Source: Corynebacterium afermentans subsp. afermentans
Lineage (GTDB): Bacteria; Actinomycetota; Actinomycetes; Mycobacteriales; Mycobacteriaceae
Assembly (NCBI RefSeq): GCF_030408355.1
Contig: NZ_CP046606.1
Location: forward strand, 248,001 to 312,000
DNA: 64,000 nucleotides
Direction: 5' to 3'
Shown here: piece by piece, positions 19,202 through 29,648 of the stretch
Position numbering within the stretch: position 1 is the stretch's first letter
Layout: each line of letters opens with the position of its first letter
Notes under the pieces: model-generated
Databases searched by the model: none
Told to the model about the DNA's origin: nothing
The model's input: only the letters and a program-made list of their open reading frames with translations
Program-made: the position numbers and the translations under genes

Positions 19202-19666
19202 TTATGCGCCTGCGACTGCCTCTGCGAGGGAGTCGAGGGACTTAGCCAGGAAGTCGTCGTCGAATTTCTCGGTCATTGCGAGGAGGTTCTCCTCCAGCTC
19301 ATCGCGCTGGTAGGTGAGGGTGACGTTGGTGTTGTCAGCGTCGATCGGCTCGAGCTCGTAGAGCCACTTCGCGCCGACCTTCACCTCAGCAGTGGTGTTC
19401 TCCACGTTCTTCCAGCCGATGACGCGGTCGTCCTGGATGGCGAAGACCTCGTTGACGGTCTGGTAGTCGCCGTCCTCCTTGGTCATGTTCATGGTGAAGG
19501 TGTCGCCGACATTCTTCAGACGCTCGCCCTGGTCGGCAGAGACGACCATGCCGGAGTTGTCCGTCTCGGCGTGGCGCTCGGGGTTGGAGAGGATGTTGAA
19601 GATCTCGGCTGCGGGAGCGTCGATCTGGCGGGTTGCTTTGTTTTCAGTGTTCTTGTCGATAGCCAT
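19202..19666 (-). CDS. SRPBCC (START-like) superfamily protein
   Basis: 154 residues. The pattern of an N-terminal strand (RQIDAPAAEIFNILSNPERH), a central acidic region and the C-terminal helix fits the polyketide cyclase/dehydrase-like SRPBCC fold, which binds hydrophobic ligands in a cavity. No catalytic residue can be assigned and no signal peptide is present. It lies alone between lpd and sdhC; in C. glutamicum this interval carries the regulator gene ramB, which is absent here. Function unknown. Confidence 0.8.
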   Translation of the reverse strand: MAIDKNTENKATRQIDAPAAEIFNILSNPERHAETDNSGMVVSADQGERLKNVGDTFTMNMTKEDGDYQTVNEVFAIQDDRVIGWKNVENTTAEVKVGAKWLYELEPIDADNTNVTLTYQRDELEENLLAMTEKFDDDFLAKSLDSLAEAVAGA

Positions 19667-19836
19667 GGCAGCCAGGGTACCGATTTTCCGCAGATGGAGT
19701 CGGTTCCGGAGTTAGGTCCAGCTAACCAACCAAAGATTGACACTGAACGGGGTGGAGAATGTGGGATTCGAGGCGGATTGCCGCGGTGGTGCCGAAGGTC
19801 ACAATCGATGTGGCGTGCTGGATGAATGGCTCAAGT

Positions 19837-19912
19837 GGGGGTTGAGGTTGGGGGAGTGTGGGGTCAACCTGGCAATCCAGTGTGTGTGTGAGCGGGGGCT
19901 TTCTCCTAGAGT
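19837..19912 (+). promoter_or_regulatory. sdhCAB upstream region with G-run motifs
   Basis: The 267-bp gap before sdhC holds four G4-G5 runs (19837-19841, 19850-19854, 19860-19863, 19894-19898) and a TAGAGT -10-like box at 19907-19912. RamA of C. glutamicum binds short G4-6 or C4-5 motifs and activates sdhCAB, so these runs are candidate RamA sites. In a high-GC genome such runs also occur by chance. Confidence 0.35.
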
Positions 19913-19933
19913 ATTAGCGACACTGGAGGTGCC

Positions 19934-20707
19934 ATGACTGTACAAAACGCAGACCGTGAAGCCATTCGTCACGGAAAAATTACCGAGAAGCCGCTGCGCG
20001 AGCGGCCGTCCTACCCCACGTGGGCCATCAAGCTGACCATGGCGATCACCGGCCTTATCTTCGGCCTGTTCGTCCTTGGCCACATGGTGGGCAACCTGAA
20101 GATCTTTATGCCGCTGAACGCCGACGGCTCCGCGCCGATCGACGACTACGGCGAGTTCCTGCGCACGATCGGCGAGCCGCTGTTCCCGCGAGAGGGCTTC
20201 CTGTGGATTCTCCGCATCGCCCTGCTGGTCTGCCTGGTGCTGCACGTGTGGGGCGCTTTCGCCCTGCGCGCCCGCTCCAGCGCATCCCGCGGCCGCTTCA
20301 AGCGCACGAACCTGATGGGTGGATGGCAGTCCACCGCCACCAAGTCGATGATCTGGACCGGCATCATCTTGCTGCTGTTCATCATCTTCCACCTGCTGGA
20401 CCTGACGCTTGGCCAGGCTGTCGCCTCCGACGAGTTCGTCCACGGTGCGGTGCGCAACAACCTGCTCGCCACCTTTGCCCCGGGCCGCTGGTGGGTCACG
20501 CTGGTGTACGTGGTTGCCAACCTGGCGCTGCTGCTGCACCTGACGCACGGTATCTACCTTGCGGTGTCCGACCTCGGTTGGCTGGGTAAGCGCGGCGAAG
20601 GCCTGATGGTCATCCTCGCGTACATCCTCCCGTTCATCGTTGTCGCTGGCAACGTTGTCATGCCGCTCGCTATCGCGTTCGGCTGGGTCCCGGATTTTTC
20701 CAGGTAA
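19934..20707 (+). CDS. sdhC: Succinate dehydrogenase cytochrome b subunit
   Basis: 257 residues with five predicted transmembrane helices, the single large anchor of a Gram-positive type SDH that binds two b haems. His residues placed in helices (FVLGHMVGNLK, VCLVLHVWGAF, FIIFHLLDL, LLLHLTHGIYL) are the expected haem ligands. It passes electrons from SdhB to menaquinone. ATG at 19934 has GGAGGT at 19925-19930. sdhA and sdhB follow, forming the usual corynebacterial C-A-B operon. Confidence 0.94.
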   Translation: MTVQNADREAIRHGKITEKPLRERPSYPTWAIKLTMAITGLIFGLFVLGHMVGNLKIFMPLNADGSAPIDDYGEFLRTIGEPLFPREGFLWILRIALLVCLVLHVWGAFALRARSSASRGRFKRTNLMGGWQSTATKSMIWTGIILLLFIIFHLLDLTLGQAVASDEFVHGAVRNNLLATFAPGRWWVTLVYVVANLALLLHLTHGIYLAVSDLGWLGKRGEGLMVILAYILPFIVVAGNVVMPLAIAFGWVPDFSR

Positions 20708-20728
20708 CGGCTTTTTAGGAGAACAACT

Positions 20729-22806
<2,078 letters not shown>

Positions 22807-22807
<1 letters not shown>

Positions 22808-23556
22808 TGAAACTGACACTTGAAATCTGGCGCCAGGCTGGTCCTGACACCGAGGGCAGCTTCGAGACCGTACAGGTCGATGACGCTGTGGAGCAGATGT
22901 CCATCCTGGAGCTGCTCGACCACGTGAACGAGACCTACGTCGAGCAGGGCAAGGAGCCGTTCGTCTTCGCCTCCGACTGCCGCGAGGGCATTTGCGGCAC
23001 CTGTGGCCTGCTGGTCAACGGTCGCCCGCACGGCGCAGGCCAGAACACCACTGCGTGCCTGCAGCGTCTGTTCAACTACAAGGACGGCGACACCCTGAAG
23101 ATCGAGCCGTTCCGCTCCGGCGCGTTCCCGGTGATCAAGGACCTCGCCGTGGACCGCTCCGCGCTGGACCGCGTGATGGAGCAGGGCGGCTACGTCTCCG
23201 TCAACGCCGGCACCGCGCCGGACGCTGACACCCTGGCCGTGAACCACCACGACGCGGAGACCGCGCTCGACTACGCTGCCTGCATCGGCTGTGGCGCATG
23301 CGTGGCCGCGTGCCCGAACGGCGCCGCGCACCTGTTTACCGGCGCGAAGCTGAAGCACCTGAAGCTTCTGCCGTTGGGTAAGCAGGAGCGTTCCCGCCGC
23401 GCCCGCAAGATGGTCGACGAGCTGGAGACCAACTTCGGCCACTGCTCGCTGTACGGCGAGTGCGCTGATGTGTGCCCGGCTGGCATCCCGCTGGATGCAG
23501 TTGGCGCGATCAACGCCGAACGCGCCCGCGCTGCCTTCAAGGGCGGCGACGACTAG
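22807..23556 (+). CDS. sdhB: Succinate dehydrogenase iron-sulfur subunit
   Basis: 249 residues. N-terminal ferredoxin domain with [2Fe-2S] cysteines in DCREGICGTCG and a further Cys in TTACLQRL; C-terminal domain with CIGCGACVAACPNG and CADVCPAG for the remaining clusters. It carries electrons from the SdhA flavin to the SdhC haems. The start overlaps the sdhA stop (TAATG), giving tight coupling. No clear terminator follows, and a -10-like TATACT at 23591 may start the next gene. Confidence 0.96.
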
Positions 23557-23590
23557 AGGCGACAACTAGAGCCAACAACGAAGCCTGTCG

Positions 23591-23596
23591 TATACT
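23591..23596 (+). promoter_or_regulatory. -10 box TATACT before the two-helix membrane protein
   Basis: TATACT lies 60 bp upstream of the ATG at 23657 in the gap after sdhB. No good -35 is visible. It may allow the downstream gene to be transcribed independently of sdhCAB. Confidence 0.35.
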
Positions 23597-23656
23597 CGAA
23601 CTATCGCAGCAGCTCACGCTGAAGCCACACCGAAGCTGAAGAAGGAAGCAAGAACA

Positions 23657-24025
23657 ATGGGTTCCACCGCAGTTGCAGATATCCGCAACGAGTCCTACCC
23701 GGAGTACGCTGGCCGCATCGATGACACGTACATCGAGGGCTACGATCCGGTGTCCCTGGGTGCTCCGCACTCCTCCCTGTCCCGGATCCCGACCTGGGTT
23801 GCAATGGGCCTGATCCTGTCCACCCTCTTTGGCATCGGTCTGGCCGTGTGGGGCGCCGGCGCGATGGTGTACGGCTTCGGCTCCCAGACGCACGGTCTGG
23901 CGGAGCGCCTGCTCATCCTCGGCGTTATTGAGGCAGTGGTCACCGCAGTCCTCGGCGCCATCCTGATTGTCGTGGGCCGCAAGGACTACAAGGCGTACCG
24001 CAAGCGCACCGGCCGCGTGAACTAA
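23657..24025 (+). CDS. Small two-helix membrane protein linked to sdhCAB
   Basis: 122 residues: about 45 soluble N-terminal residues rich in Tyr, Asp and Ser, then two hydrophobic helices (about 47-75 and 82-107) and a basic tail, KDYKAYRKRTGR, which places the C-terminus inside. The ATG has GAAGGAAG 9 nt upstream. A similar small gene follows sdhB in C. glutamicum, so the link to sdh is conserved; function is unknown. It ends in a good terminator. Confidence 0.8.
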   Translation: MGSTAVADIRNESYPEYAGRIDDTYIEGYDPVSLGAPHSSLSRIPTWVAMGLILSTLFGIGLAVWGAGAMVYGFGSQTHGLAERLLILGVIEAVVTAVLGAILIVVGRKDYKAYRKRTGRVN

Positions 24026-24042
24026 CCGCGCAGCACCGAAAT

Positions 24043-24068
24043 TGCCCTCTCCACCTGCGGAGGGGGCA
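24043..24068 (+). terminator. Terminator after the sdh region
   Basis: TGCCCTCTCC at 24043-24052 pairs with GGAGGGGGCA at 24059-24068 (one G-T pair), with a 6-nt loop followed by T5. It lies 17 bp after the stop at 24025. Confidence 0.88.
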
Positions 24069-24109
24069 TTTTTCGTGCCCGTGTCGGCACGCCTGCTTTA
24101 ATCATGGTC

Positions 24110-25393
24110 ATGAGCGAGCAGCTTTCCATGATGCCCACCCCCACGAACGAGGAGGAGCGCCGCCGCGTGCTGCGCAAGCACAAGATCGCGGTGACCAGTC
24201 TCCTGGGCCTGATGGCGGTGGTGTTTTTGTCCTGCTCGTGGGCGCAGTCCCAGGGCAATGACGCCGCCTGGATCGGCTACGTCCGCGCCGCGGCGGAGGC
24301 GGGCATGGTCGGCGGTCTGGCGGACTGGTTCGCTGTCACCGCGCTGTTTAAGTACCCAATGGGCATTCCCATCCCGCACACCGCGATCATCCCCAACAAA
24401 AAGGACCAGGTTGCCGGTGTGCTCAGTGATTTCGTGTCCGAGAATTTCCTCAACGCCCGCACCATCACGGACAAAGTGATGGCCGCCGGCATCCCGGAGC
24501 GCGTTGGGCGCTGGCTGGCCAAGCCGGAGAACGCGGAGCGGGTCAGCGAGGAGGCCGGCAAGTTCACCGTCCGCATGGTGGAGGGCATTGACCCGGCTGA
24601 GGCGGAGACGTTCATCAACGCCCAGCTCGTTGACCGCCTGGCCGAGCCGATCTGGGGTCCGCCGCTGGGCCGCACACTGGAGGGGCTGATCGCGGACGGC
24701 AAGGTGGATCCGGTGGTCGACGACATTGTCGCCTGGGGGCGCCGCAAGGTCGACAACATGGAGGCCACCGTGGTCACCATGATCGACGAGCGGATGCCGC
24801 GCTGGGCCCCGCGGTTTGCAAAGGAGCTGGTGGGGCAGCGCGTCTATGACGAGATGGTCGCGTTCATGGAGGACGTGGACACCAACCCGCACCACGAGGC
24901 GCGCCGCGGGATCCGCCGCCAGATCACCCAGTTCGCCCAGGACCTCCAGTTCGACGGGGAGATGATTTCGCGGGTGGAGGCGCTCAAGGCCGACATCATG
25001 GGCTCCAGCGCGGTCACGTCCGCCGCGGCCAGCATCTGGGAGCAGGTCTCGGCGTCGATTGTGGCGCAGGCGTCGGATGGGGGAAGCGGGCTGCGTCGTA
25101 AAGCAGCTGCCTCGGCGCGTGAGTGGGGGCAGAAGCTTGTCGACGACCCTGCGGTCCGCGCCGACGCCGAACGAGCCCTGAAAAAGGCCACCCGCTTCGC
25201 CGCGGACAACGGCGCCGACCAGATTGTGGGCATCATCGCGGAAACCATCGAACGGTGGGACGGCGAAGAAGCGGCGGAGAAAATCGAGCTCATGGTGGGC
25301 AAAGACCTGCAGTTCATTCGCCTCAACGGCACGATCGTCGGTGCACTGGCTGGGTTAGCTATTTACACTGGTTCTCAACTGATCTTCTACTAG
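24110..25393 (+). CDS. DUF445 family membrane protein
   Basis: 427 residues. One hydrophobic segment follows the N-terminus (about 27-45), then the diagnostic ADWFAVTALFKYPMGIPIPHTAI-type block, split here to keep it short: ADWFAVTALF, then PMGIPIPHTAIIP. A long helical, charged middle follows, and a last membrane helix (about 408-424). DUF445 proteins are conserved membrane proteins of unknown activity. Two in-frame ATGs exist at 24104 and 24110; the second is chosen because TTTAAT at 24097-24102 lies 7 nt before it, suggesting a leaderless message. Confidence 0.85.
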   Translation: MSEQLSMMPTPTNEEERRRVLRKHKIAVTSLLGLMAVVFLSCSWAQSQGNDAAWIGYVRAAAEAGMVGGLADWFAVTALFKYPMGIPIPHTAIIPNKKDQVAGVLSDFVSENFLNARTITDKVMAAGIPERVGRWLAKPENAERVSEEAGKFTVRMVEGIDPAEAETFINAQLVDRLAEPIWGPPLGRTLEGLIADGKVDPVVDDIVAWGRRKVDNMEATVVTMIDERMPRWAPRFAKELVGQRVYDEMVAFMEDVDTNPHHEARRGIRRQITQFAQDLQFDGEMISRVEALKADIMGSSAVTSAAASIWEQVSASIVAQASDGGSGLRRKAAASAREWGQKLVDDPAVRADAERALKKATRFAADNGADQIVGIIAETIERWDGEEAAEKIELMVGKDLQFIRLNGTIVGALAGLAIYTGSQLIFY

Positions 25394-25404
25394 CGAAGGA
25401 GCGA

Positions 25405-25938
25405 ATGATGACCGAGAAGAACAACCTCAACAACGACACCGGCGAGGAGGTGCGCAACAACCTGCGTGAGGCCGGCGACGCGCTGCTGTCCGCCGGCGCC
25501 GCTATCGGCGCGGCGCTGAGCAAGGCCACCGGCGAGCTGTCGGACCGTTTCAAGACCGCCACCGAGGACGCGCGCCAGAACCTGAGCAACGCGAACACCG
25601 AGGGCGAGGTGCGCGGCGCCGCTACCAACTTCACGGACGAGGCCGAAAAGCTCTTCAACAGCCTGCGTGAGGGGGACCTGCAGTTCACCGACGACGTGAA
25701 GGCGAAGCTGCGCAGCACTATCGACGAAGCACGCGCCGCATTCAACGAGCGCCTCGACGGCACCCAGACCGAGGGGATTGAGGGCACCGTGGACGACCTG
25801 CGCGCCCGCTTCGAAGGTTTGGTGCAGCGCATCCAGGACCAGTTCGCCGGCGAGAAAACCGACGGCGATATCATCGACGGCGAAATTGTGGACAACTCCA
25901 ACTCCACCACCGTCAACGTTGAGGATCTGAAGAAGTAA
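25405..25938 (+). CDS. Helical acidic protein of unknown function
   Basis: 177 residues, almost wholly helical by composition (Ala, Glu, Asp, Arg, Leu), with heptad-like stretches such as LREAGDALLSAG and ARAAFNERLDG and no Cys or membrane helix. It ends in an acidic tail (GDIIDGEIVDNSNS). AAGGAGCGA lies just before the ATG at 25405. It follows the DUF445 gene by 11 bp and precedes the DUF2516 gene by 5 bp, so the three probably form one transcript. Family not firmly recognised; a coiled-coil or envelope-associated role is a guess. Confidence 0.75.
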   Translation: MMTEKNNLNNDTGEEVRNNLREAGDALLSAGAAIGAALSKATGELSDRFKTATEDARQNLSNANTEGEVRGAATNFTDEAEKLFNSLREGDLQFTDDVKAKLRSTIDEARAAFNERLDGTQTEGIEGTVDDLRARFEGLVQRIQDQFAGEKTDGDIIDGEIVDNSNSTTVNVEDLKK

Positions 25939-25943
25939 ACGCC

Positions 25944-26258
25944 ATGGAAACCGCCGCAGTCAGCCAAATTCACCAGATTATGTTGCTGCCGTCCCGTATG
26001 GGGATGGTGCTGATGATTGTGGTGGGCGTAGCCGGCATCGTCGGCGCTGTGATGGCGGCCACCACCCGCGCGGACGCCTTCGAGGCGGCCAACCGCCAGT
26101 CCAAGGGTGCCTGGGTGGGCATCCTGGCGCTGGCGGCGCTGGCGTGCCTGCTGCGCTTCCCCTTCATCGCGTGGTTCGGCGCGGTGGCGATTGGCATTTA
26201 CTTTTTCGACGTGCGCCCGCATATCCATCGCATCGTCAACGGCGACTACGGCTGGTAG
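25944..26258 (+). CDS. DUF2516 family small membrane protein
   Basis: 104 residues with hydrophobic helices at about 18-38 and 56-83 (the second may be two), then the conserved IYFFDVRPHIHRIV block typical of actinobacterial DUF2516 proteins. It begins 5 bp after the preceding gene and its 3' end overlaps the convergent DUF2993 gene by 13 nt. Function unknown. Confidence 0.82.
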   Translation: METAAVSQIHQIMLLPSRMGMVLMIVVGVAGIVGAVMAATTRADAFEAANRQSKGAWVGILALAALACLLRFPFIAWFGAVAIGIYFFDVRPHIHRIVNGDYGW

Positions 26259-27013
26259 GCGGGCTCCGCCGGCTGCAGCTCAGGCTGTTGGGGCTGCTGC
26301 ATCTCCTGCAGCTCCTTGAAGTTCACGTCGTTGCCGGAAACCGTTACCCGGAGGCCACCGGGGATGACCGTGAAGTCTTCCACGCTCATCCCGCCGGTGG
26401 CCTCTTGCGCGACGCCCTGGGACATGGCGGAGCTGATCGCGTCGGCGACGTCGTCCGGCAGGGCGAATCCGAATAGCTCGGTGCTGCGCGCCTGGAACGT
26501 CAGCTGGCCGTCCTGCATCACCGGCTGCAGCTCAATCCCGGCCGCACCCGAGGTGAACACGATGGAAAACGTGCCGGCCTCCTCGTTGGATACCACGTCG
26601 GACACTGTGATCACGTTGGCGAGGAAGTTGTCGCCGATCTGATCCTGGATCTGCTGGTTCAGCATGGCGCGCACGAAGTCGTTGGGCAGCTCCGTGGTCA
26701 GGCGCACGGACTCGGCCACCGGCTCGCCGCCATTCAGGCGAACTTTGTCCATGTCCACCACGGACGCCGGGGTGCCGGTGATCTGGTCGCCGTTGACCTG
26801 AAGGTTGGACTGCTGGTCCACCGTCATGTGCGGGAATTTCCCGCCGAGCAGGCCAATGGTCACGGGGCTGGCGCCGAAGGACACTGAGGTGCCTTCGGGG
26901 GACTGGGAGGTGACCTGGTGGGCGACGAACGCCCGGATGCCTGCCTCCGCCACGATGAACAGCAGCAGCACCGCCACGATGATCGACAGGACAACTTTCC
27001 ACGCAGTTTTCAT
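26246..27013 (-). CDS. DUF2993 (LmeA-like) lipid-binding protein
   Basis: 255 residues. One N-terminal membrane helix (about 5-28), then an all-beta/alpha region with LLGGKFPHMTVD, and a Gln/Pro-rich tail. It fits DUF2993, whose mycobacterial member LmeA is a phosphatidylinositol-dimannoside-binding protein of the periplasm needed for lipomannan maturation. A comparable lipid role here is inference. The ATG at 27011-27013 lies 9 bp after the stop of the broken methyltransferase gene. The 3' end overlaps the DUF2516 gene. Confidence 0.82.
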   Translation of the reverse strand: MKTAWKVVLSIIVAVLLLFIVAEAGIRAFVAHQVTSQSPEGTSVSFGASPVTIGLLGGKFPHMTVDQQSNLQVNGDQITGTPASVVDMDKVRLNGGEPVAESVRLTTELPNDFVRAMLNQQIQDQIGDNFLANVITVSDVVSNEEAGTFSIVFTSGAAGIELQPVMQDGQLTFQARSTELFGFALPDDVADAISSAMSQGVAQEATGGMSVEDFTVIPGGLRVTVSGNDVNFKELQEMQQPQQPELQPAEPAYQP

Positions 27014-27022
27014 GCGGCCAGT

Positions 27023-27828
27023 TTACGAAGCAGGAGCGACTGCCTGCCAATCCACAGTGACAAAGTTGTCGGCGAGGCGGCGCTGCTGCGGGTGCACCGG
27101 CCAGTCCCGGGCGAGGTCTTCGAGGGCGTGGCGCCACCGCACCCGGGGGCCGTGCGGGTCCCAGCCGCTGGCGCGTTCCCAAGCGGCGTCGGCAAGAAAC
27201 TGGTGGATCGGTTCGCCCGGCACGTTGCGGTGGATCAGCGCCTTGGGCAGCCGCTCCGCCACCCTCCGAGGGGTTAGAGGTGTGGAAGGGGCTCCAGGAC
27301 AGGGTGAGGGCGCGGGGACCGGAGGCGTCGAGAAGCAGCCATGCGCAACGCCGCCCCAGCTCGTCGCAGGTGCCCTCGACGAAGAGGCCGCCGGGGGCAA
27401 GCCCCGCGCACACCGTGCGCCACACGTCGGGGACCTGGTCCACGTCGTATTGCCGCAGCACGTTGAAGGCGCGCACCAGGTGGGGCCGGTAGCCGGCGAG
27501 TTCGAAGCCGCCGAGTTCGAAGCGCACGCCGTCGCGAGGCGGCAGGACGCGCTCCGGGTTGATCTCTAGGCCCACGACCTCGATGTCGGGGCGGATTTGG
27601 CGCAACCACCCGGCCCACTCCACGGTGGTGGTGTGGGACGCGCCGTAGCCCACGTCCACCGCCAGCGGCGCGGCGGCGGAGCGCAATAGGGACTGGACCC
27701 CGCGGGTTATAGCGGATCCAACGGTCTGACCTGCGTAAACGATTTACTCCGGTGGTGCCGCGGGTGATTACCCCGTAGGGCTTGCCGGCGGCACCCGGGG
27801 TGGCGCGCAGGTTGTGGTAGTGGGGAAT
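27023..27828 (-). pseudogene. Broken class I SAM-dependent methyltransferase
   Basis: The conserved protein is spread over three frames. The first part (HYHNLRATPGAAGKPYG ... RRSDRWIRYNP) is in one frame, the SAM-binding core (LAVDVGYGASHTTTVEW) in a second, and the end (VAERLPKALIHRNVPGEP) in a third. Each join is explained by one extra G on the coding strand: in the C4 run at 27698-27701 and in the C3 run at 27262-27264 of the plus strand. No ATG, GTG or TTG opens the first frame; ATT at 27826-27828 is the only candidate. Three defects suggest true decay, although sequencing errors in G runs are possible. It overlaps the stop of the DUF2505 gene. Confidence 0.8.
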
Positions 27829-28319
27829 TAGAGGTTCTCGCTAATCCACTGCTCGGTCAGCTTCGCCTCGTTTTCCACGATCTCCTCCAGCGCGTCGGCC
27901 ACCTTCGGCTCCAGCGCGGCGCCCATGAACGGGATGTTCACCTTCGCCTCGAGCTCGTAGTCCAGCTTGGTGTTATCGCCGTCGCGGGTCGCGGTGTACT
28001 CGGCGCCCAGGTCCACCGGGGTGCCCTTCACGTCGCCGGTCATGGTGTGCTTGGCGGTGTCGTCGTCGAGCTCGCCGACGGTAACCACGCGCTTGAGCTT
28101 CAGGTCTTGGGAGACCATCGCCTGCGCGGCCTCCGGGAGGATGGACTTGGGCAGGATCTCAAACAGGGTGGCGGTGTTGTCCGCGAACTCGTTGAGCTCG
28201 CCCGGCTCCGGGGAGAGCTTCTCGGCGATGAACTCCCAGTATTCGCGGGTGCTGTAGGCCTGCGCGACCTTCTCGATCGGCTGGTTGATGGTCACGGTGA
28301 TCTCACTACGTGCAGTCAT
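27828..28319 (-). CDS. DUF2505 family protein (SRPBCC-like)
   Basis: 163 residues with the N-terminal strand-helix pattern SEITVTINQPIEKVAQAY and a repeating beta/helix layout typical of DUF2505, an actinobacterial group related to SRPBCC lipid-binding proteins. It has no signal peptide and no Cys. The ATG at 28317-28319 has TAGTCT 7 nt upstream on the minus strand, so the message is probably leaderless. It shares a 24-bp divergent promoter with murB. Ligand unknown. Confidence 0.82.
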   Translation of the reverse strand: MTARSEITVTINQPIEKVAQAYSTREYWEFIAEKLSPEPGELNEFADNTATLFEILPKSILPEAAQAMVSQDLKLKRVVTVGELDDDTAKHTMTGDVKGTPVDLGAEYTATRDGDNTKLDYELEAKVNIPFMGAALEPKVADALEEIVENEAKLTEQWISENL

Positions 28320-28343
28320 GGCTCACAGACTACCGTTGTGGGC
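28320..28343. promoter_or_regulatory. Overlapping divergent leaderless promoters, DUF2505 gene and murB
   Basis: Only 24 bp separate the two start codons. The minus-strand -10 TAGTCT covers 28327-28332 and the plus-strand -10 TACCGT covers 28331-28336, so they share 2 bp; each lies 7 nt from its start codon. Both -35 regions would have to lie inside the opposite gene. Confidence 0.5.
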
Positions 28344-29345
28344 GTGACTGCCCCATCATTCGCCTCCCTGACCACGCTGCGCGTCGGCGGTACCCCGGCC
28401 GCGGCCTACGAGTGCACGAGCGCCGAGGAGCTCGCCGAAACCGTGGCTAAGCTCGACCGCGACCAGTCCCCGCTGCTGGTCGTCGGCGGCGGCTCCAACC
28501 TGGTCGTCGCGGATGGTGATCTCGATCTCGCGGCGGTCCTCGTGCGCAACGAGGGCATCTTGCCTATCGACGACCACCGGTTGCGCATCCAAGCCGGCAC
28601 GGAATGGGACGCAGTGGTCGCCTACGCGGTGGAGCACGGACTGGGCGGCATTGAGGCCCTGTCCGGCATCCCCGGCTCCGCGGGCGCGACCCCGGTGCAG
28701 AACGTGGGTGCGTACGGCGCGGAGATCGCTGACGTGCTCACCCGCGTGCGCCTGTTCAACCGGGAGACCGGCGCGGACGAGTGGGCGCCTGCGTCCTCGT
28801 TGGAGCTGGCGTACCGGTACTCCAACCTGAAGTTCACCTCGCGCGCCGTCGTGTTGGAGATCGAGCTGCAGTTGGAAAAGACCGACGAGTCCATTCCTCT
28901 GCGCCACCTGGGCGGGGCGCGCGTGCCGCTGGCGCAGGCCCGCGAGTCCGTGCTGGAGACGCGCCGGGCGAAAGGCATGGTGCTGGATACCTCAGACCAC
29001 GACACGTGGTCCGCCGGCTCGTTTTTCACTAACCCGGTGGTGCCATCGGCGCTTGCAGACGAGATCGCCGCGCACGTGGGCGAGGACGCCATGCCGCGCT
29101 TTGCCGCCGGCGACGGCAAGGAGAAGCTGTCGGCGGCCTGGCTCATCGAGCGCGCAGGCTGCCACCGCGGTTTCCCCGGCGATGACGCCCCGGCCCGGCT
29201 TTCCACCAAGCACACCCTCGCGCTGACCAACCGCGGCAACGCCAGCGCGGCCGATATTGTCGACCTGGCGCGCCGCGTGCAGGCCCAGGTCCGCGATGCG
29301 TTCGGGGTGGAGCTGCACCCCGAACCCGTCTGGGTCGGCCTCTAG
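28344..29345 (+). CDS. murB: UDP-N-acetylenolpyruvoylglucosamine reductase
   Basis: 333 residues. FAD-binding domain with LLVVGGGSNLVV, then SGIPGSAGATPVQNVGAYG, the AYRYSNLKF block, and AGSFFTNPVV containing the catalytic Ser; the C-terminal HPEPVWVG carries the conserved Glu. It reduces UDP-GlcNAc-enolpyruvate to UDP-MurNAc with NADPH in the cytoplasm. GTG at 28344 (N-terminus VTAPSFASLTTLRVGG) is chosen because TACCGT lies 7 nt before it; a GTG at 28338 is also in frame. Confidence 0.95.
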   Translation: MTAPSFASLTTLRVGGTPAAAYECTSAEELAETVAKLDRDQSPLLVVGGGSNLVVADGDLDLAAVLVRNEGILPIDDHRLRIQAGTEWDAVVAYAVEHGLGGIEALSGIPGSAGATPVQNVGAYGAEIADVLTRVRLFNRETGADEWAPASSLELAYRYSNLKFTSRAVVLEIELQLEKTDESIPLRHLGGARVPLAQARESVLETRRAKGMVLDTSDHDTWSAGSFFTNPVVPSALADEIAAHVGEDAMPRFAAGDGKEKLSAAWLIERAGCHRGFPGDDAPARLSTKHTLALTNRGNASAADIVDLARRVQAQVRDAFGVELHPEPVWVGL

Positions 29346-29436
29346 GCACCGGGCGTGCCGGCCGTGCGTCGCTCAAGCTCTAGCGCTCGGCGCACCCGCG
29401 GCGGAGGGGCCGGCTCCACACGGGGAAGCCCGACGC

Positions 29437-29517
29437 GCCCACAGATGGTGAATTGTAAGTGGTGAAAACGCGAAAAATTTGGTCGGATTCACCATCCACG
29501 GTTCACCATTTGTGGGC
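29437..29517. repeat. Nested intergenic inverted repeat, GGTGAA/TTCACC type
   Basis: Outer arms GCCCACAGATGGTGAA (29437-29452) and TTCACCATTTGTGGGC (29502-29517) pair over 16 bp with one G-T pair. Inner arms TGGTGAA (29460-29466) and TTCACCA (29488-29494) pair next, with about 8-nt interior loops, leaving a 21-nt apical loop (29467-29487). It occupies the middle of the 303-bp gap between murB and fadD, which otherwise shows no gene. Confidence 0.82.
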
Positions 29518-29648
29518 CAGCGCGGTCCGATGCCGCAGCGCGGTTTAGGGGTGGGGGGACCTTGGAGCGGGGCCTCGGGGTGGCCGCGGCTACGCGCTGA
29601 GCGCCGGCCGACCGCCGGCCCGCGCTCGAGCACACCGCCGCCGAAGCG

